NCBI RefSeq assembly: GCF_003330845.1
Contig: NZ_CP026121.1
Coordinates: 5,251,501-5,315,500 of the forward strand
DNA length: 64,000 nt
DNA from: Streptomyces sp. Go-475
GTDB lineage: Bacteria > Actinomycetota > Actinomycetes > Streptomycetales > Streptomycetaceae
Reading direction: 5' to 3'
The notes under the pieces were generated by a model. That model ran no database searches, had not been told where the DNA came from, and was given only the letters and a program-made list of their open reading frames with translations. Of this stretch, positions 18,683-27,855 are shown in pieces. A program made the translations under genes and the position numbers. Positions within the stretch are counted from its first letter, which is position 1. Every line of letters starts with the position of its first letter.

Positions 18683-19459
18683 TCAGCCGTTCGTCCCCAG
18701 CACTCCTCGCAGTTCCTCCGGCAGGAGCTTGGAGCAGGACTGCTTGGCCTCGTTCGTCAGGGCGTCGTTCGTGCACGTGTAGTAGTCGCGGTAGACCAGC
18801 TGGGCCGTGAACGACGCGGCGACCAGGGCGATGGCCAGGGAGGCCGTGACCAGGCCGCTCACCGCCGCCGTCGTCTGGGGGCGGCCCTGCTGCTCGGGGG
18901 CCGGGGCGTCCGGGTCGGGCCTGCGGGGCTTGGCGCGCAGGGAGCTGATGGCCCAGTAGAGGGCCAGCGCGCCCAGCAGCAGCGCGACGTACGGCCAGCT
19001 GAAGAGGGCGAAGAAGAAGGCCCACATGCCCGACAGCAGGGCGTAGCGGGCGCGGCGCTGGGCCGGGTCCGTGGGGTCCCAGCGCATGTTCGGGCCGCCG
19101 CTCTGGGGGCCGCCCGGGCCCTCGGGGCCGCCGCGGGGGCGTTCGCCGAAGCCGCCCTGGGAGCGGCCGGGCTGGCGGTCGCTCCACTGGCTGCCCCACG
19201 GCGAGCGGTCGCGCCCGCCCTCGCCCTCCGAGTCCTCGCCCGACGGGCGGCGCGGCTGCCAGGGCCGGTCCGGCGTGCCCTCGGGCGGCGGGGCGAACGG
19301 GTTGTCCTCCTGGGAGCCGCGCCCTCGGCCGTCCCCGCTGCCGTCCGACGGTGCGTCGGGCGGTGAGCTGGGGCGCTCCCGCAGCAGCACGGCGCCGCGC
19401 TCCCCTCCCTGTGCAGACAGCTGGGGGAACGTGAGGAGTCGCAGGCTGCGGTCCGGCAT
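18683..19459 (-). CDS. Membrane protein with long disordered N-terminus
   Basis: 258 residues from ATG 19459 (GGGAAG 11 nt upstream; an adjacent TTG at 19462 is also in frame). Residues 1-135 are Pro/Gly/Arg/Ser-rich and probably disordered and cytoplasmic. Two hydrophobic segments around 145-175 ([25 protein letters not shown]) and one near 205-230 ([23 protein letters not shown]) follow. The tail contains two Cys ([21 protein letters not shown]) that could form a disulfide outside the membrane. The family is common in Streptomyces as an uncharacterised protein next to PerM-like genes; I recognise no function. Confidence 0.75.
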   Translation of the reverse strand: MPDRSLRLLTFPQLSAQGGERGAVLLRERPSSPPDAPSDGSGDGRGRGSQEDNPFAPPPEGTPDRPWQPRRPSGEDSEGEGGRDRSPWGSQWSDRQPGRSQGGFGERPRGGPEGPGGPQSGGPNMRWDPTDPAQRRARYALLSGMWAFFFALFSWPYVALLLGALALYWAISSLRAKPRRPDPDAPAPEQQGRPQTTAAVSGLVTASLAIALVAASFTAQLVYRDYYTCTNDALTNEAKQSCSKLLPEELRGVLGTNG

Positions 19460-19910
19460 CAAGTGAGCGTCTTCCCGTAGGTGAGGAGGTGAGTGGACAG
19501 AACTGGACGATGTCGATGTCGATGTCGATGTCGGGCCCGGGTCCGACACCTCCTGAACGCACCGCGTCCGGACGGCGTTCCCGAACCGGCTCCGCCCAGA
19601 CGCTACCTCCCGGCCCGGCCCCCGTCCCGTGGGGGCCGTCCGGTGTGCCGGTATCGTTGCTGACGGTCGGCCGGTTCGTAGGCTTCCCCGTATCCGGGGG
19701 CGCGAAGCATTCGTATGAATGCACAAACGCCACGGTGCTGCGCCAAGGCCATGCGCCACGGTGCTGCGCCAAGGCCATGCGCCACGGTGCTGCGCCAAGG
19801 CCATGCGCCACGGTGCTGCGCCAAGGCCATGCGCCAAGGCGATACGCCAAAGCCACTGCGCCAAGGTCCGGCCGCCTGGACAGACGCTCCCCCGAGAAAG
19901 GCCCACCACC
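19460..19910. other. Intergenic region upstream of purN with two repeat tracts
   Basis: 451 bases. It contains a GATGTC hexamer repeated four times (19509-19532), a stretch with likely promoter sequence near 19650-19720 (CGTATGAATGCACAA is locally AT-rich), and a 13-bp tandem array running almost to purN. No gene is supported: the open frames through the array lack ribosome sites and consist only of repeat-encoded residues. Confidence 0.55.
19729..19866. repeat. 13/26-bp tandem repeat in the purN leader
   Basis: Two alternating 13-mers, GCCACGGTGCTGC and GCCAAGGCCATGC, form a 26-bp unit present four times without a mismatch (19729-19832), followed by decaying 13-14-bp units (GCCAAGGCGATAC, GCCAAAGCCACTGC, GCCAAGG). 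The array ends 44 nt before the purN start and would lie in the 5' leader or promoter. Confidence 0.9.
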
Positions 19911-20549
19911 GTGGCCGCCAAGCCCGTGGCCCCGCGCGCCAAGCGCCTCGTCGTGCTGGTCTCCGGATCCGGCACCAACCTCCAGGCGCTGCTCGACGAG
20001 ATCGCCGCCACCGGCGCGCAGGAGTACGGGGCCGAGGTCGTCGCCGTCGGCGCCGACCGTGAGGGCATCGAAGGGCTGGCCCGCGCCGAGCGCGCCGGGC
20101 TGCCGACCTTCGTGTGCAAGGTCAAGGACTACGGCAGCCGCGAGGAGTGGGACGCCGCCCTCGCCGAGGCCGTCGCCGCCCACGAGCCCGACCTCGTCGT
20201 CTCCGCCGGGTTCATGAAGATTGTCGGCAAGGAGTTCCTGGCCCGGTTCGGCGGGCGGTTCGTCAACACGCACCCCGCCCTGCTGCCCAGTTTCCCGGGA
20301 GCCCACGGCGTGCGGGACGCGCTCGCGTACGGCGCCAAGGTCACCGGCTGCACCGTCCACTTCGTCGACGACGGCGTCGACACCGGCCCGATCATCGCGC
20401 AGGGCGTGGTGGAGGTCCGGGACGAGGACGACGAAGGCGCTCTGCACGAGCGCATCAAGGAAGTCGAGCGAAGGCTGCTCGTCGAGGTCGTGGGGCGGCT
20501 CGCCCGCAACGGCTATCGCATTGAGGGACGAAAGGTAGTTATCCAGTGA
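19911..20549 (+). CDS. purN: Phosphoribosylglycinamide formyltransferase
   Basis: 212 residues from GTG 19911, with GAGAAAGG 8 nt upstream. The phosphate loop [11 protein letters not shown] (about 18-28), the catalytic triad Asn and His in [12 protein letters not shown] and Asp in [12 protein letters not shown] are all present. It transfers the formyl group of 10-formyl-THF to glycinamide ribonucleotide, step three of purine synthesis. The stop overlaps the purH GTG (GTGA), so the two enzymes that use 10-formyl-THF are translationally coupled. Confidence 0.96.
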   Translation: MAAKPVAPRAKRLVVLVSGSGTNLQALLDEIAATGAQEYGAEVVAVGADREGIEGLARAERAGLPTFVCKVKDYGSREEWDAALAEAVAAHEPDLVVSAGFMKIVGKEFLARFGGRFVNTHPALLPSFPGAHGVRDALAYGAKVTGCTVHFVDDGVDTGPIIAQGVVEVRDEDDEGALHERIKEVERRLLVEVVGRLARNGYRIEGRKVVIQ

Positions 20550-22108
20550 CCGCCGAGAGCAACAAGCGGCCCCTTCGCCGGGCGCTCGTCAGCGTCTACG
20601 ACAAGACCGGTCTCGAGGACCTCGCGCGCGGGCTCCACGAGGCCGGGGTCGAGCTCGTCTCCACCGGTTCCACCGCCGCGAAGATCGCCGCTGCCGGCGT
20701 CCCCGTCACCAAGGTCGAGGAGCTCACCGGCTTCCCCGAGTGCCTGGACGGCCGCGTGAAGACGCTGCACCCGCGCGTGCACGCCGGCATCCTCGCCGAC
20801 CTGCGGCTGGAGGACCACCAGCGGCAGCTCGCCGAGCTGGGTGTCGAGCCGTTCGACCTCGTCGTCGTCAACCTCTACCCGTTCCGCGAGACCGTCGCCT
20901 CCGGCGCCTCGCCCGACGAGTGCGTGGAGCAGATCGACATCGGCGGTCCGTCGATGGTCCGCGCCGCCGCCAAGAACCACCCCTCGGTCGCGGTCGTCAC
21001 CAGCCCGGCCCGGTACGCCGACGTGCTCAAGGCCGTCCAGAACGGCGGCTTCGACCTCGCCACCCGCAAGCGGCTCGCCGCCGAGGCCTTCCAGCACACG
21101 GCCGCCTACGACGTCGCCGTCGCCTCCTGGTTCGCCTCCTCCTACGCGCCGGTCGACGAATCGCAGTTCCCCGACTTCCTCGGCGCCACCTGGGAGCGCG
21201 AGCACACCCTGCGCTACGGCGAGAACCCGCACCAGCCCGCGGCCCTCTACGTCTCGGGCACGGGTGGCCTGGCCGAGGCCGAGCAGCTGCACGGCAAGGA
21301 GATGTCGTACAACAACTACACGGACACGGACGCCGCCCGCCGTGCCGCGTACGACCACGACGAGCCCTGCGTCGCGATCATCAAGCACGCCAACCCCTGC
21401 GGCATCGCGATCGGCGCGGACGTCGCCGAGGCGCACCGCAAGGCGCACGCCTGTGACCCGCTGTCGGCGTTCGGCGGCGTGATCGCGGTCAACCGGCCGG
21501 TCAGCAAGGAGATGGCCGAGCAGGTCGCGGAGATCTTCACCGAGGTCATCGTCGCGCCGGACTACGAGGACGGCGCGCTGGAGGCCCTCACCAAGAAGAA
21601 GAACATCCGCGTGCTGCGCTGCCCCGACGGCCCCTCCGCCCCGGTCGAGGTCAAGCCGATCGACGGCGGCGCGCTGCTCCAGGTCACCGACCGGCTCCAG
21701 GCCGACGGCGACGACCCGGCGAACTGGACCCTCGCGACCGGTGAGGCGCTCAGCGAGGCCGAGCTGGCCGAGCTGGCCTTCGCCTGGAAGGCCTGCCGTG
21801 CGGTGAAGTCCAACGCGATCCTGCTCGCCAAGGACGGTGCCTCGGTCGGCGTCGGCATGGGGCAGGTCAACCGGGTCGACTCCGCGAAGCTGGCCGTCGA
21901 GCGGGCGGGCGCCGAGCGCGCGGCGGGCTCGTACGCCGCGTCGGACGCGTTCTTCCCCTTCCCGGACGGCCTGGAGATCCTCACCGAGGCCGGAGTGAAG
22001 GCCGTGGTCCAGCCCGGCGGTTCGGTCCGTGACGAACTGGTCGTCGAGGCCGCGCGGAAGGCCGGCGTCACGATGTACTTCACCGGGACGCGGCACTTCT
22101 TCCACTGA
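20546..22108 (+). CDS. purH: Bifunctional AICAR transformylase/IMP cyclohydrolase
   Basis: 520 residues from GTG 20546. The N-terminal MGS-like IMP cyclohydrolase domain ([34 protein letters not shown]) is followed by the transformylase with its K-H pair in [12 protein letters not shown] and the [10 protein letters not shown] loop. It finishes the purine pathway: formylation of AICAR, then ring closure to IMP. The operon purNH ends at a strong bidirectional hairpin 20 nt downstream. Length is normal for the family. Confidence 0.97.
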   Translation: MTAESNKRPLRRALVSVYDKTGLEDLARGLHEAGVELVSTGSTAAKIAAAGVPVTKVEELTGFPECLDGRVKTLHPRVHAGILADLRLEDHQRQLAELGVEPFDLVVVNLYPFRETVASGASPDECVEQIDIGGPSMVRAAAKNHPSVAVVTSPARYADVLKAVQNGGFDLATRKRLAAEAFQHTAAYDVAVASWFASSYAPVDESQFPDFLGATWEREHTLRYGENPHQPAALYVSGTGGLAEAEQLHGKEMSYNNYTDTDAARRAAYDHDEPCVAIIKHANPCGIAIGADVAEAHRKAHACDPLSAFGGVIAVNRPVSKEMAEQVAEIFTEVIVAPDYEDGALEALTKKKNIRVLRCPDGPSAPVEVKPIDGGALLQVTDRLQADGDDPANWTLATGEALSEAELAELAFAWKACRAVKSNAILLAKDGASVGVGMGQVNRVDSAKLAVERAGAERAAGSYAASDAFFPFPDGLEILTEAGVKAVVQPGGSVRDELVVEAARKAGVTMYFTGTRHFFH

Positions 22109-22128
22109 CATTCCACTGACACGGGTGT

Positions 22129-22164
22129 CGGAGCGGGACGGCGACGCATCGCCGTCCCGCTCCG
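22129..22164. terminator. Bidirectional terminator between purH and the ALF-repeat gene
   Basis: CGGAGCGGGACGGCGA (22129-22144) pairs perfectly with 22149-22164 across a 4-nt loop. Sixteen base pairs and location between convergent stops make it a strong terminator for both genes. Confidence 0.9.
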
Positions 22165-22170
22165 CCCGTC

Positions 22171-22773
22171 TCAGCCGTCGACCTCGTACCGCCCGACCTC
22201 CAGGAAGTACCGCAGCTCCTCCGGAGTGCCGTCGATCGCGTCCTCGGCGGCCGCGCGGAGCGCCGCGCTGATGGTCGGGTCGGCCAGGATGCGGGCGATG
22301 GCGACGCGGTCGTCCTCGGCCTGGGCGAGGCGGTAGCCGGTCTCCAGGAAGGCGCGCAGGGCTTCCGGGGTGTTCGCGTCGAGGGCCCTGGTGGCCTCCC
22401 TCTTGACGCCGCGGCCGGAGTCCGGGTCGGCCAGGATGCGGGCGATGGCGACGCGGTCGTCCTCGGCCTGGGCGAGGCGGTAGCCCGTCTTCAGGAACTC
22501 CCGCATGTCCTCCGCGGTGCCGTCGAGCGCCTCGTTGGCCTCGCGTACGACGCCGCGGCCGCTGTCCTCGTCCGCCAGGATGCGCAGGATCGCGATGCGG
22601 AGGTCGTCCTCGGACATCTCGTCCACCGGCGTGCCGTCCGTCTGCGCGGTCGCGGCCGCGGCCAGCGAGGCGGACGTGGGAGCCGGGGCGGCGGCGGAGG
22701 CCGGGGCGGTGAGCAGCAGGGCGGGGGTCAGCGCGCCGGCGGCGACGAGCAGGGCACCGCGGGTGGGTCTCAT
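22171..22773 (-). CDS. Secreted ALF-repeat protein
   Basis: 200 residues, ATG 22773 after GAGAGGAAGG. A signal peptide (MRPTRGALLVAAGALTPALL..., cleavage after ASA near residue 27) precedes about three copies of a ~45-residue helical repeat with Ala-Leu and Phe landmarks (REFLKTGYRLAQAEDDRVAI; RAFLETGYRLAQAEDD). These ALF repeats occur in many exported Streptomyces proteins of unknown function. A run of about 55 identical bases occurs twice (around 22281-22338 and 22425-22482), so the duplication is recent. Confidence 0.85.
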   Translation of the reverse strand: MRPTRGALLVAAGALTPALLLTAPASAAAPAPTSASLAAAATAQTDGTPVDEMSEDDLRIAILRILADEDSGRGVVREANEALDGTAEDMREFLKTGYRLAQAEDDRVAIARILADPDSGRGVKREATRALDANTPEALRAFLETGYRLAQAEDDRVAIARILADPTISAALRAAAEDAIDGTPEELRYFLEVGRYEVDG

Positions 22774-22866
22774 GCGTCAACCTTCCTCTCGGTCAAGGGA
22801 ATCGAGAACATGTTCGCATGTCGCGGTCCGGGCGGCGGCTCGTTCACGGCAGCGGCGTGCGGCCCC

Positions 22867-24612
22867 TCACTGTGAACTGCGCAGTGCCGCCCAGGTCTTG
22901 GGCCCGACCTGGCCGTCCACCTCCAGCCCCTTGTCCCGTTGGAAGGCCCGTACCGCCGCCGCTGTGTCCTTGCCGAACGAGCCGTCCACGCCCGAGTCGC
23001 CCACGCCGTAGCCGCGCTCGGTCAGCATGCACTGCACCTGCACCACGCGTTGGCCGCGGTCGCCCCGCCGGGTGAGTTCGGTGCCGGAGTAGTAGGTGCA
23101 GTCGGTGAGCCACGGGGGCTCGGCCGGGGTGGTCGGCCTCTGTGAGGGTGGCGTCGAGGGGGAGGGACGGGGGTGCGTCGTCCGCGGTGCGGGAGGCGGC
23201 GTGGGACGGGCCTCGCCCCGGGGCTTCTCGTCCGGGCCGGGTGTCGTGGTGTCCGGGCGCTCGGGGGGCTTCGGCTTCCCGGTCGGGGAAGAAGTGCTCG
23301 GGACGGTGAATCCCGGCAGGCTGGTCTGGTCGTCGCCCGGGCCGGACGCACTGGCGGTCGCGGCGGCCGAGCCGGTGCCGTCGGCCGCGGGCGCCGGGCG
23401 GGTGACCACGTAGGCGGTGACGGCGACGGCGCACACCGTGAGGACGGCGACGAGGGCGGCGTACGGCTTCCCGCGCCGCCGGGCCGGAGTACCGACCGCG
23501 GGCGTATCCGACGCGGGCCCGAAACCGGGCACCGCCGCGGACTGACCGGCCGCCGGCCGGAAGTCCGGCCCCGCTGCGGCTTGGCCCACCGCCGGTCCCG
23601 AGCCCGACCCCGCCGCCGGCTGACCCACCGTCGGCCGACCCGCCACCTGCCGTACCTCCGGCCCCGGTAACGGGCTCTCCCACAGCGTCTCGCAAGCCCG
23701 CTGCCGGGTGAGGAGGCGGGTCGCCAACGGCTCCTGCCAGGCAGTGGAGCGGGGCTGGGACAGGGACGCCTCGATCAGGTCCTCCGGCGTCGGGCGGTGG
23801 GACGGGTCCTTGGAGAGACAGGCCGTCAGGAGCTCGGACAGGGCCGGGTCGGCCGCCCGGAGCCCTGCCATGACCTCCGCGTTCGGCTCCTCCGACGCGA
23901 TGCGGTGCAGGACGTCGACGCCGGTGCCGTCGCCGAAGGGGGCGTGCCCGGTGACCGCGTGGACGACGGTGCTCGCGCAGCAGAACACGTCCGAGGCCGT
24001 GTCGCAGCGGCCGTCCTTGAGGTACTCGGGGGACATGAAGGCGGGCGTGCCGACGCGGTTGCCGGTCGTGGTGATCGCGCTGGCGTCGACGGCCTGCGCG
24101 ATGCCGAAGTCGACGACGTGGGCGCCCTGCCGGGTCAGCAGGACGTTCGACGGCTTGAGGTCCCGGTGCACGATGCCGGTCGCGGCCAGCGCGCCGAGCG
24201 CCCGCCCGAGATCACCGACCAGCCGCCACGCCCCGTCCGGCCGCAGCACCCCGCACTCGCGCACCGCCTCCGCGAGGTTGAGGCCCGGTAAGTAGACCGT
24301 CGCCATCCAGAGCGTGTCCGTGGCGGGTTCGAAACCCGTGCCCAGCAGCTCCGGGGTGTAGGGCGCGCCCACGCGCGCGTGCACGGTGGCCTCCCGCTCG
24401 AACCGCCGCCGGAAGTCCGCGTTCTCGGCGTACTCGGGGCGGATGACCTTCACCGCGGCGAGCCCGGGCGTCCCGTCCGCATGCCGCGCCAGGTAGACCC
24501 GGCCCATGCCGCCGCTGCCCAGCAGGCCCAGCGGTACGTACGGCCCGACCCGCACGGGATCGGCGGGCCGCAGCGGCACGGTACCGGTCTGCGCCAAGGC
24601 GGTGTCTGTCAT
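22867..24612 (-). CDS. Membrane Ser/Thr kinase with extracellular peptidoglycan-binding domain; contains a TTA codon
   Basis: 581 residues, ATG 24612 with GGGGGA upstream. Kinase domain 24-285: Gly loop GSGGMGRV (32-39), Lys55, HRDLKPSN with Asp151, DFG Asp168, and SPEY/APE-like segment. A proline- and glycine-rich juxtamembrane stretch leads to one helix (384-403). Outside are a Pro/Thr-rich stalk and a PG_binding_1 domain (about 515-578, ending FQRDKGLEVDGQVGPKTWAAL). It is an RD-type, apparently active kinase. Leu108 is encoded by TTA (24289-24291), the only TTA I found in a well-supported gene of this window, so translation may depend on the developmental tRNA bldA. The neighbour at 24773 is a second kinase on the same strand. 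Confidence 0.92.
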   Translation of the reverse strand: MTDTALAQTGTVPLRPADPVRVGPYVPLGLLGSGGMGRVYLARHADGTPGLAAVKVIRPEYAENADFRRRFEREATVHARVGAPYTPELLGTGFEPATDTLWMATVYLPGLNLAEAVRECGVLRPDGAWRLVGDLGRALGALAATGIVHRDLKPSNVLLTRQGAHVVDFGIAQAVDASAITTTGNRVGTPAFMSPEYLKDGRCDTASDVFCCASTVVHAVTGHAPFGDGTGVDVLHRIASEEPNAEVMAGLRAADPALSELLTACLSKDPSHRPTPEDLIEASLSQPRSTAWQEPLATRLLTRQRACETLWESPLPGPEVRQVAGRPTVGQPAAGSGSGPAVGQAAAGPDFRPAAGQSAAVPGFGPASDTPAVGTPARRRGKPYAALVAVLTVCAVAVTAYVVTRPAPAADGTGSAAATASASGPGDDQTSLPGFTVPSTSSPTGKPKPPERPDTTTPGPDEKPRGEARPTPPPAPRTTHPRPSPSTPPSQRPTTPAEPPWLTDCTYYSGTELTRRGDRGQRVVQVQCMLTERGYGVGDSGVDGSFGKDTAAAVRAFQRDKGLEVDGQVGPKTWAALRSSQ

Positions 24613-24688
24613 GGATCCCCCGGCATGCTCCTGGCAAGCGATGCCGGAAACGGTACCAACGAGGGCGGGCGTCCGGCCGGTGAGAGGT

Positions 24689-24720
24689 GCCTCCGGCTCT
24701 CCCCCGAGTGAACCGGAGGC
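24689..24720 (-). terminator. Candidate terminator of the FHA-kinase operon
   Basis: GCCTCCGG (24689-24696) pairs with CCGGAGGC (24713-24720); the 16-nt loop can form an extra CTC/GAG pairing. It lies about 55 nt beyond the stop of the upstream kinase gene and before the next kinase, suggesting the two kinases are transcribed separately. Confidence 0.5.
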
Positions 24721-24772
24721 GATGTCAGTCTGACCCGCCCGGGGCTCGGGGGGAACCTCGGACGTCTCAGGG

Positions 24773-26401
24773 TCACTTCTTCCCGGGCGGGGCGTACTCC
24801 TTGAGGTAGTGGGCGACGCGGTCGGCGTAGGCGCGTACGTCCGCCGGGACGCCGCCCGCCGCGTTCACCGTCCGGTACGACCTGCGGTAGGCCGCGGCGA
24901 TCAGGACCCGCCGGTCGCCCGGCAGTTCCTCGTGCAGGCGCGGGGCGATCCAGCACAGGTAGCGGCCCATCGCCGGGATGGACTCGGCGGGCGGGAAGGG
25001 GGGTTGGGGGACGGTCTCCCCGGGGGTGCCGTCCTCGTTCATCCACCAGCGCAGCACGCGCGGGGTCCAGCGGGCGATGCCGTACTCGTCGTTGGCGGGA
25101 TCGGCGAGGTCCGGGTCGAAGTCGCTCTCCACCTTCAGCATGGCGGCGATCAGGACCGGCGTGACGTCCTTCTGGTCGCAGTCGTGCGCCGTCTCGACGA
25201 TCAGCAGCCGGTAGGCGGGCGGGACGCCCCGGTCGGTGCGGAGCTCGGCGGCGCCGTACGCGGCGGCGGAGACGTTCGCCGTCGCGCCGGAGCCGCTGCT
25301 GCCGCCGCCCGGGGGGTCGTCGGCCCGGACGCTGATGCCGTAGGCCAGCGCCGCGACGGCGACGGCGGTGGCGGCGGCCGCGGCGAGGGACCTCCGGCGG
25401 ACGCGGTGGCGGGGCGGACGCAACCGGGGCAGGCGGAAGGGGAGATGGCCCGTGCCCGTGGCCGCCTCGACGCGGCGCAGCAGTGCCTCGACGGTGATGC
25501 GGTCCTCGTGGGTGCGGGTCAGGCAGGCGGAGACGATCCGCCGCCAGTCGTCGGGCAGGCCGGGCGACAGGCGCAGTTCGTCGGTGCCGCGGGCGTAGGC
25601 CGCCGCCGCGTCGCGGCGGGCCGTCGGGGTGGCGCCGGGCAGCGGGAAGGAGTCGGTGAGGACGAGGTGGGCGAGGACGCCGAAGGCCCACACGTCGGCG
25701 GACGAGCGGATGCGGCGGCCGCGTTCGCCGATCTCGGTCCACAGCAGTTCCGGCGGGGTGTAGTCGGGCGTCGAGAAGGCCGGGGTGTAGGCGTGGGTTC
25801 CCTCCAGTTCGGCGGCCATGTTGAAGTCGGCGAGGCGGACCGAACCGTCCGCCATCAGCAGCACGTTGGCCGGCTTGAGGTCGCCGTGCACCCAGCCCGC
25901 CCCGTGCAGCTGGGCCAGTCCCTCGCAGATCTGCGCGAGCAGCGCGGGACCGGCGGCGGGGCGGGGCGTGGCGGTGAGCAGCGCGGACAGGGAGCCCCGC
26001 GCCCGCTCCAGGACGAGGACGGTGGCGCCGTCCAGCTCCGGGCGGTCCGGGTCGTCGACCGTCAGCGTCTCGTACATCCGCACCAGCCGCGGATGCCGCA
26101 GCCGCCGGTACAGCTCGACCTCCCGCTCGATCAGCTCGCGCAGGTGGGTCAGGCGGCGGGGCGTCGCCGTGCCGGTGGGCAGGAACTTCAGGGCCGCCGT
26201 CCGGGGCAGCTCCGGCTCGCCCGCCCGGGGCCGGGAGCGGTCCTCCCGTCGCGCGGCGGCGTCACCGGCACTCCGGTCCGCGTCACCGACGCGCCGGGCG
26301 GCGTACACACTGCCGAAGGCGCCCGTCGCGATGGGCTCGCGCACCTCCCAGACGCCGACCCGGTAGCCCTTCGGCACGGGCACGGCGTAGGGCTCGGTCA
26401 C
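24773..26401 (-). CDS. Membrane Ser/Thr kinase with extracellular lytic-transglycosylase-like domain
   Basis: 542 residues from GTG 26401, which overlaps the stop of the FHA gene (GTGA). Kinase domain 15-315: Gly loop ATGAFGSV, Lys72 (ALKFL), catalytic loop VHGDLKPAN with Asp174 but Gly in place of the usual Arg, and DFN (192-194) instead of DFG. It is thus a non-RD kinase, possibly weakly active. One membrane helix lies at 338-355. Residues 398-535 resemble the lysozyme-like transglycosylase fold: LIAAMLKVESDFDPDLADP with Glu425 as the probable acid, then NDEYGIARWTP and AYRRSY motifs. Whether this module cuts or only binds glycan is not known. Confidence 0.85.
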   Translation of the reverse strand: MTEPYAVPVPKGYRVGVWEVREPIATGAFGSVYAARRVGDADRSAGDAAARREDRSRPRAGEPELPRTAALKFLPTGTATPRRLTHLRELIEREVELYRRLRHPRLVRMYETLTVDDPDRPELDGATVLVLERARGSLSALLTATPRPAAGPALLAQICEGLAQLHGAGWVHGDLKPANVLLMADGSVRLADFNMAAELEGTHAYTPAFSTPDYTPPELLWTEIGERGRRIRSSADVWAFGVLAHLVLTDSFPLPGATPTARRDAAAAYARGTDELRLSPGLPDDWRRIVSACLTRTHEDRITVEALLRRVEAATGTGHLPFRLPRLRPPRHRVRRRSLAAAAATAVAVAALAYGISVRADDPPGGGSSGSGATANVSAAAYGAAELRTDRGVPPAYRLLIVETAHDCDQKDVTPVLIAAMLKVESDFDPDLADPANDEYGIARWTPRVLRWWMNEDGTPGETVPQPPFPPAESIPAMGRYLCWIAPRLHEELPGDRRVLIAAAYRRSYRTVNAAGGVPADVRAYADRVAHYLKEYAPPGKK

Positions 26402-27144
26402 CGGGTCACCCGGCCCGGTGGGGCGGCCAGGACGGCGAGGTCGTCCTCCCGGACCAGGTCGAAGCGGAGCGCCAGGGAGACCAGGGACTCCTTCTTGCCG
26501 TTGAGCCGCGGGCCCGTGTCCGCGCTCTCCGGGCCCGGCTTCAGGCGCAGCTTCACGGCGAGGTAGTCGATGTTCCACTGCACGGACGTGCGGGACGCGG
26601 CGGGCCAGGTGGGGCGCAGTCGGTCGGCGACCTGGTCGACGGTGGGCAGCGGCGCGTGCGGGGTGCCGCGCAGGCGCGGTTCGCACAGGGCGGCCAGGAC
26701 CGCGAAGTACCGCTTGGTGCGGTCGACGGAGAAGGCCGGCGCGGTCGTGGCGCCGTCGAGGCCGCCCGTGCCGCTCAGGTAGTCGTGGCGCGGCGCCCAC
26801 ACCTCCAGGGGCAGCAGGTCCCCGGCGGCGGGCAGCACGATCCGCGAGAACTCGAAGGGGATGGGGGCGTCCAGCCGCCCGGGCGCGACCTTGACGTGTT
26901 CGCCCGCGCCCTCCGGGTTCTCCACGACGTACGTCTGTTCGCGGCTGAGGTTGCTCAGGATCCAGAAGGCGCCCTGCGCGGTGATCTCACCGGCCCGGCG
27001 GGAGACTCCGTCGTGGGCGATGTGCAGGTCGTTGTCGTGCGCGGACCGGCCGAAGGTGAGGCGTTCGCCGGGCGCGAGTCTGATCTGGGGTCGGTTTCGC
27101 TCGTCCTCCGTGGTCGGCGGAGGTACCACGATGATGCTGTACAA
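26398..27144 (-). CDS. FHA-domain protein paired with the transglycosylase-domain kinase
   Basis: 248 residues from TTG 27144, chosen because GGGGAG lies 6 nt upstream and because a terminator at 27195-27237 overlaps the longer alternatives (open frame to 27228). The N-terminal FHA fold shows LTFGRSAHDNDLHIAHDGVS, RRAGEI and a SNLS turn; the classic SxxH is altered to SRRAG, so phosphothreonine binding may be modified. The C-terminal half (about 130-245) contains a conserved RTKRYFAVLAALCEPRL and a predicted winged-helix-like stretch. FHA proteins commonly read the phosphorylation state of partner kinases. The stop/start overlap makes it co-translated with the kinase. Confidence 0.82.
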   Translation of the reverse strand: MYSIIVVPPPTTEDERNRPQIRLAPGERLTFGRSAHDNDLHIAHDGVSRRAGEITAQGAFWILSNLSREQTYVVENPEGAGEHVKVAPGRLDAPIPFEFSRIVLPAAGDLLPLEVWAPRHDYLSGTGGLDGATTAPAFSVDRTKRYFAVLAALCEPRLRGTPHAPLPTVDQVADRLRPTWPAASRTSVQWNIDYLAVKLRLKPGPESADTGPRLNGKKESLVSLALRFDLVREDDLAVLAAPPGRVTR

Positions 27145-27194
27145 GGTGCTCTCCCCGTGCCTGACAGCTACCACCGTCAGACTAGGGCGACGCA

Positions 27195-27237
27195 CCAGGG
27201 CCGTGCCCCCCTCGTACGGGTGAGACACGGCCCTTGG
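27195..27237 (-). terminator. Terminator of the 27277 membrane protein gene
   Basis: AGGGCCGTG (27197-27205) pairs with CACGGCCCT (27226-27234) with an extra CC/GG outside; loop about 20 nt. It lies 40 nt downstream of the leftward gene at 27277 and before the FHA gene. Confidence 0.65.
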
Positions 27238-27276
27238 ATGTGATTGGCGTGAACCGGTCCGGTCGACCGGGTCCGC

Positions 27277-27855
27277 TCAGTAACGGGGGCGGTTGAACCA
27301 GGCCTTGCCGTTCGCGTTGCCGACGAACACCGCGACCAGGATGGCCAGGACGGTGTGCACCAGGCCCACGAGGATGAACGGGTAGATGCCGAGGACGGCG
27401 GTGATGATGGCGAAGACCAGGATGGTGATCCGGGCGCCGTTGCCGCCGTTCTTGAACTTCGTCGCCAGCACGGCCGCGAACACCAGCCAGGCCAGGCCGA
27501 ACGCCACGTAGCCCCAGATCACGCCGGTCGACTGGCCGACCAGGTCCTGGAAGGCGGTGTTGTCCTTGAGGGACTCGTCGTCCTTCGCGGCGTTGAGGGC
27601 CGCGGCGGCGAAGGCGAAGAAGCCCACGCCGAGGACCTGCAGGCCGACGATCACCCACATCATCACGCGGGCCGCGCTCACCGAGCCGGGCATCGTGGTC
27701 GGCGCCGGGGGGCCGCCGTAGGGGGAGACCGGAGGTGCCTGCGGGTAGCCGTAACCGGGCGCCTGCCCCTGCTGCTGCGGGTAGCCGTAGCCCGGCTGCT
27801 GCGGCTGCTGCCCCTGGGGAGCGCCGTAGGGATTGTTCGGGTCGCCGTAGCTCAT
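27277..27855 (-). CDS. Small membrane protein with Tyr/Gly/Pro/Gln-rich N-terminus
   Basis: 192 residues, ATG 27855 with GGAGGAAAG 6 nt upstream. Residues 1-55 are a low-complexity GYGYPQQQGQ-type region, as in many Streptomyces membrane proteins that interact through disordered tails. Four hydrophobic helices follow (65-85, 108-130, 140-158, 162-180). No enzymatic motif. I do not recognise a specific family beyond 'integral membrane protein'. It is monocistronic with its own terminator. Confidence 0.8.
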   Translation of the reverse strand: MSYGDPNNPYGAPQGQQPQQPGYGYPQQQGQAPGYGYPQAPPVSPYGGPPAPTTMPGSVSAARVMMWVIVGLQVLGVGFFAFAAAALNAAKDDESLKDNTAFQDLVGQSTGVIWGYVAFGLAWLVFAAVLATKFKNGGNGARITILVFAIITAVLGIYPFILVGLVHTVLAILVAVFVGNANGKAWFNRPRY

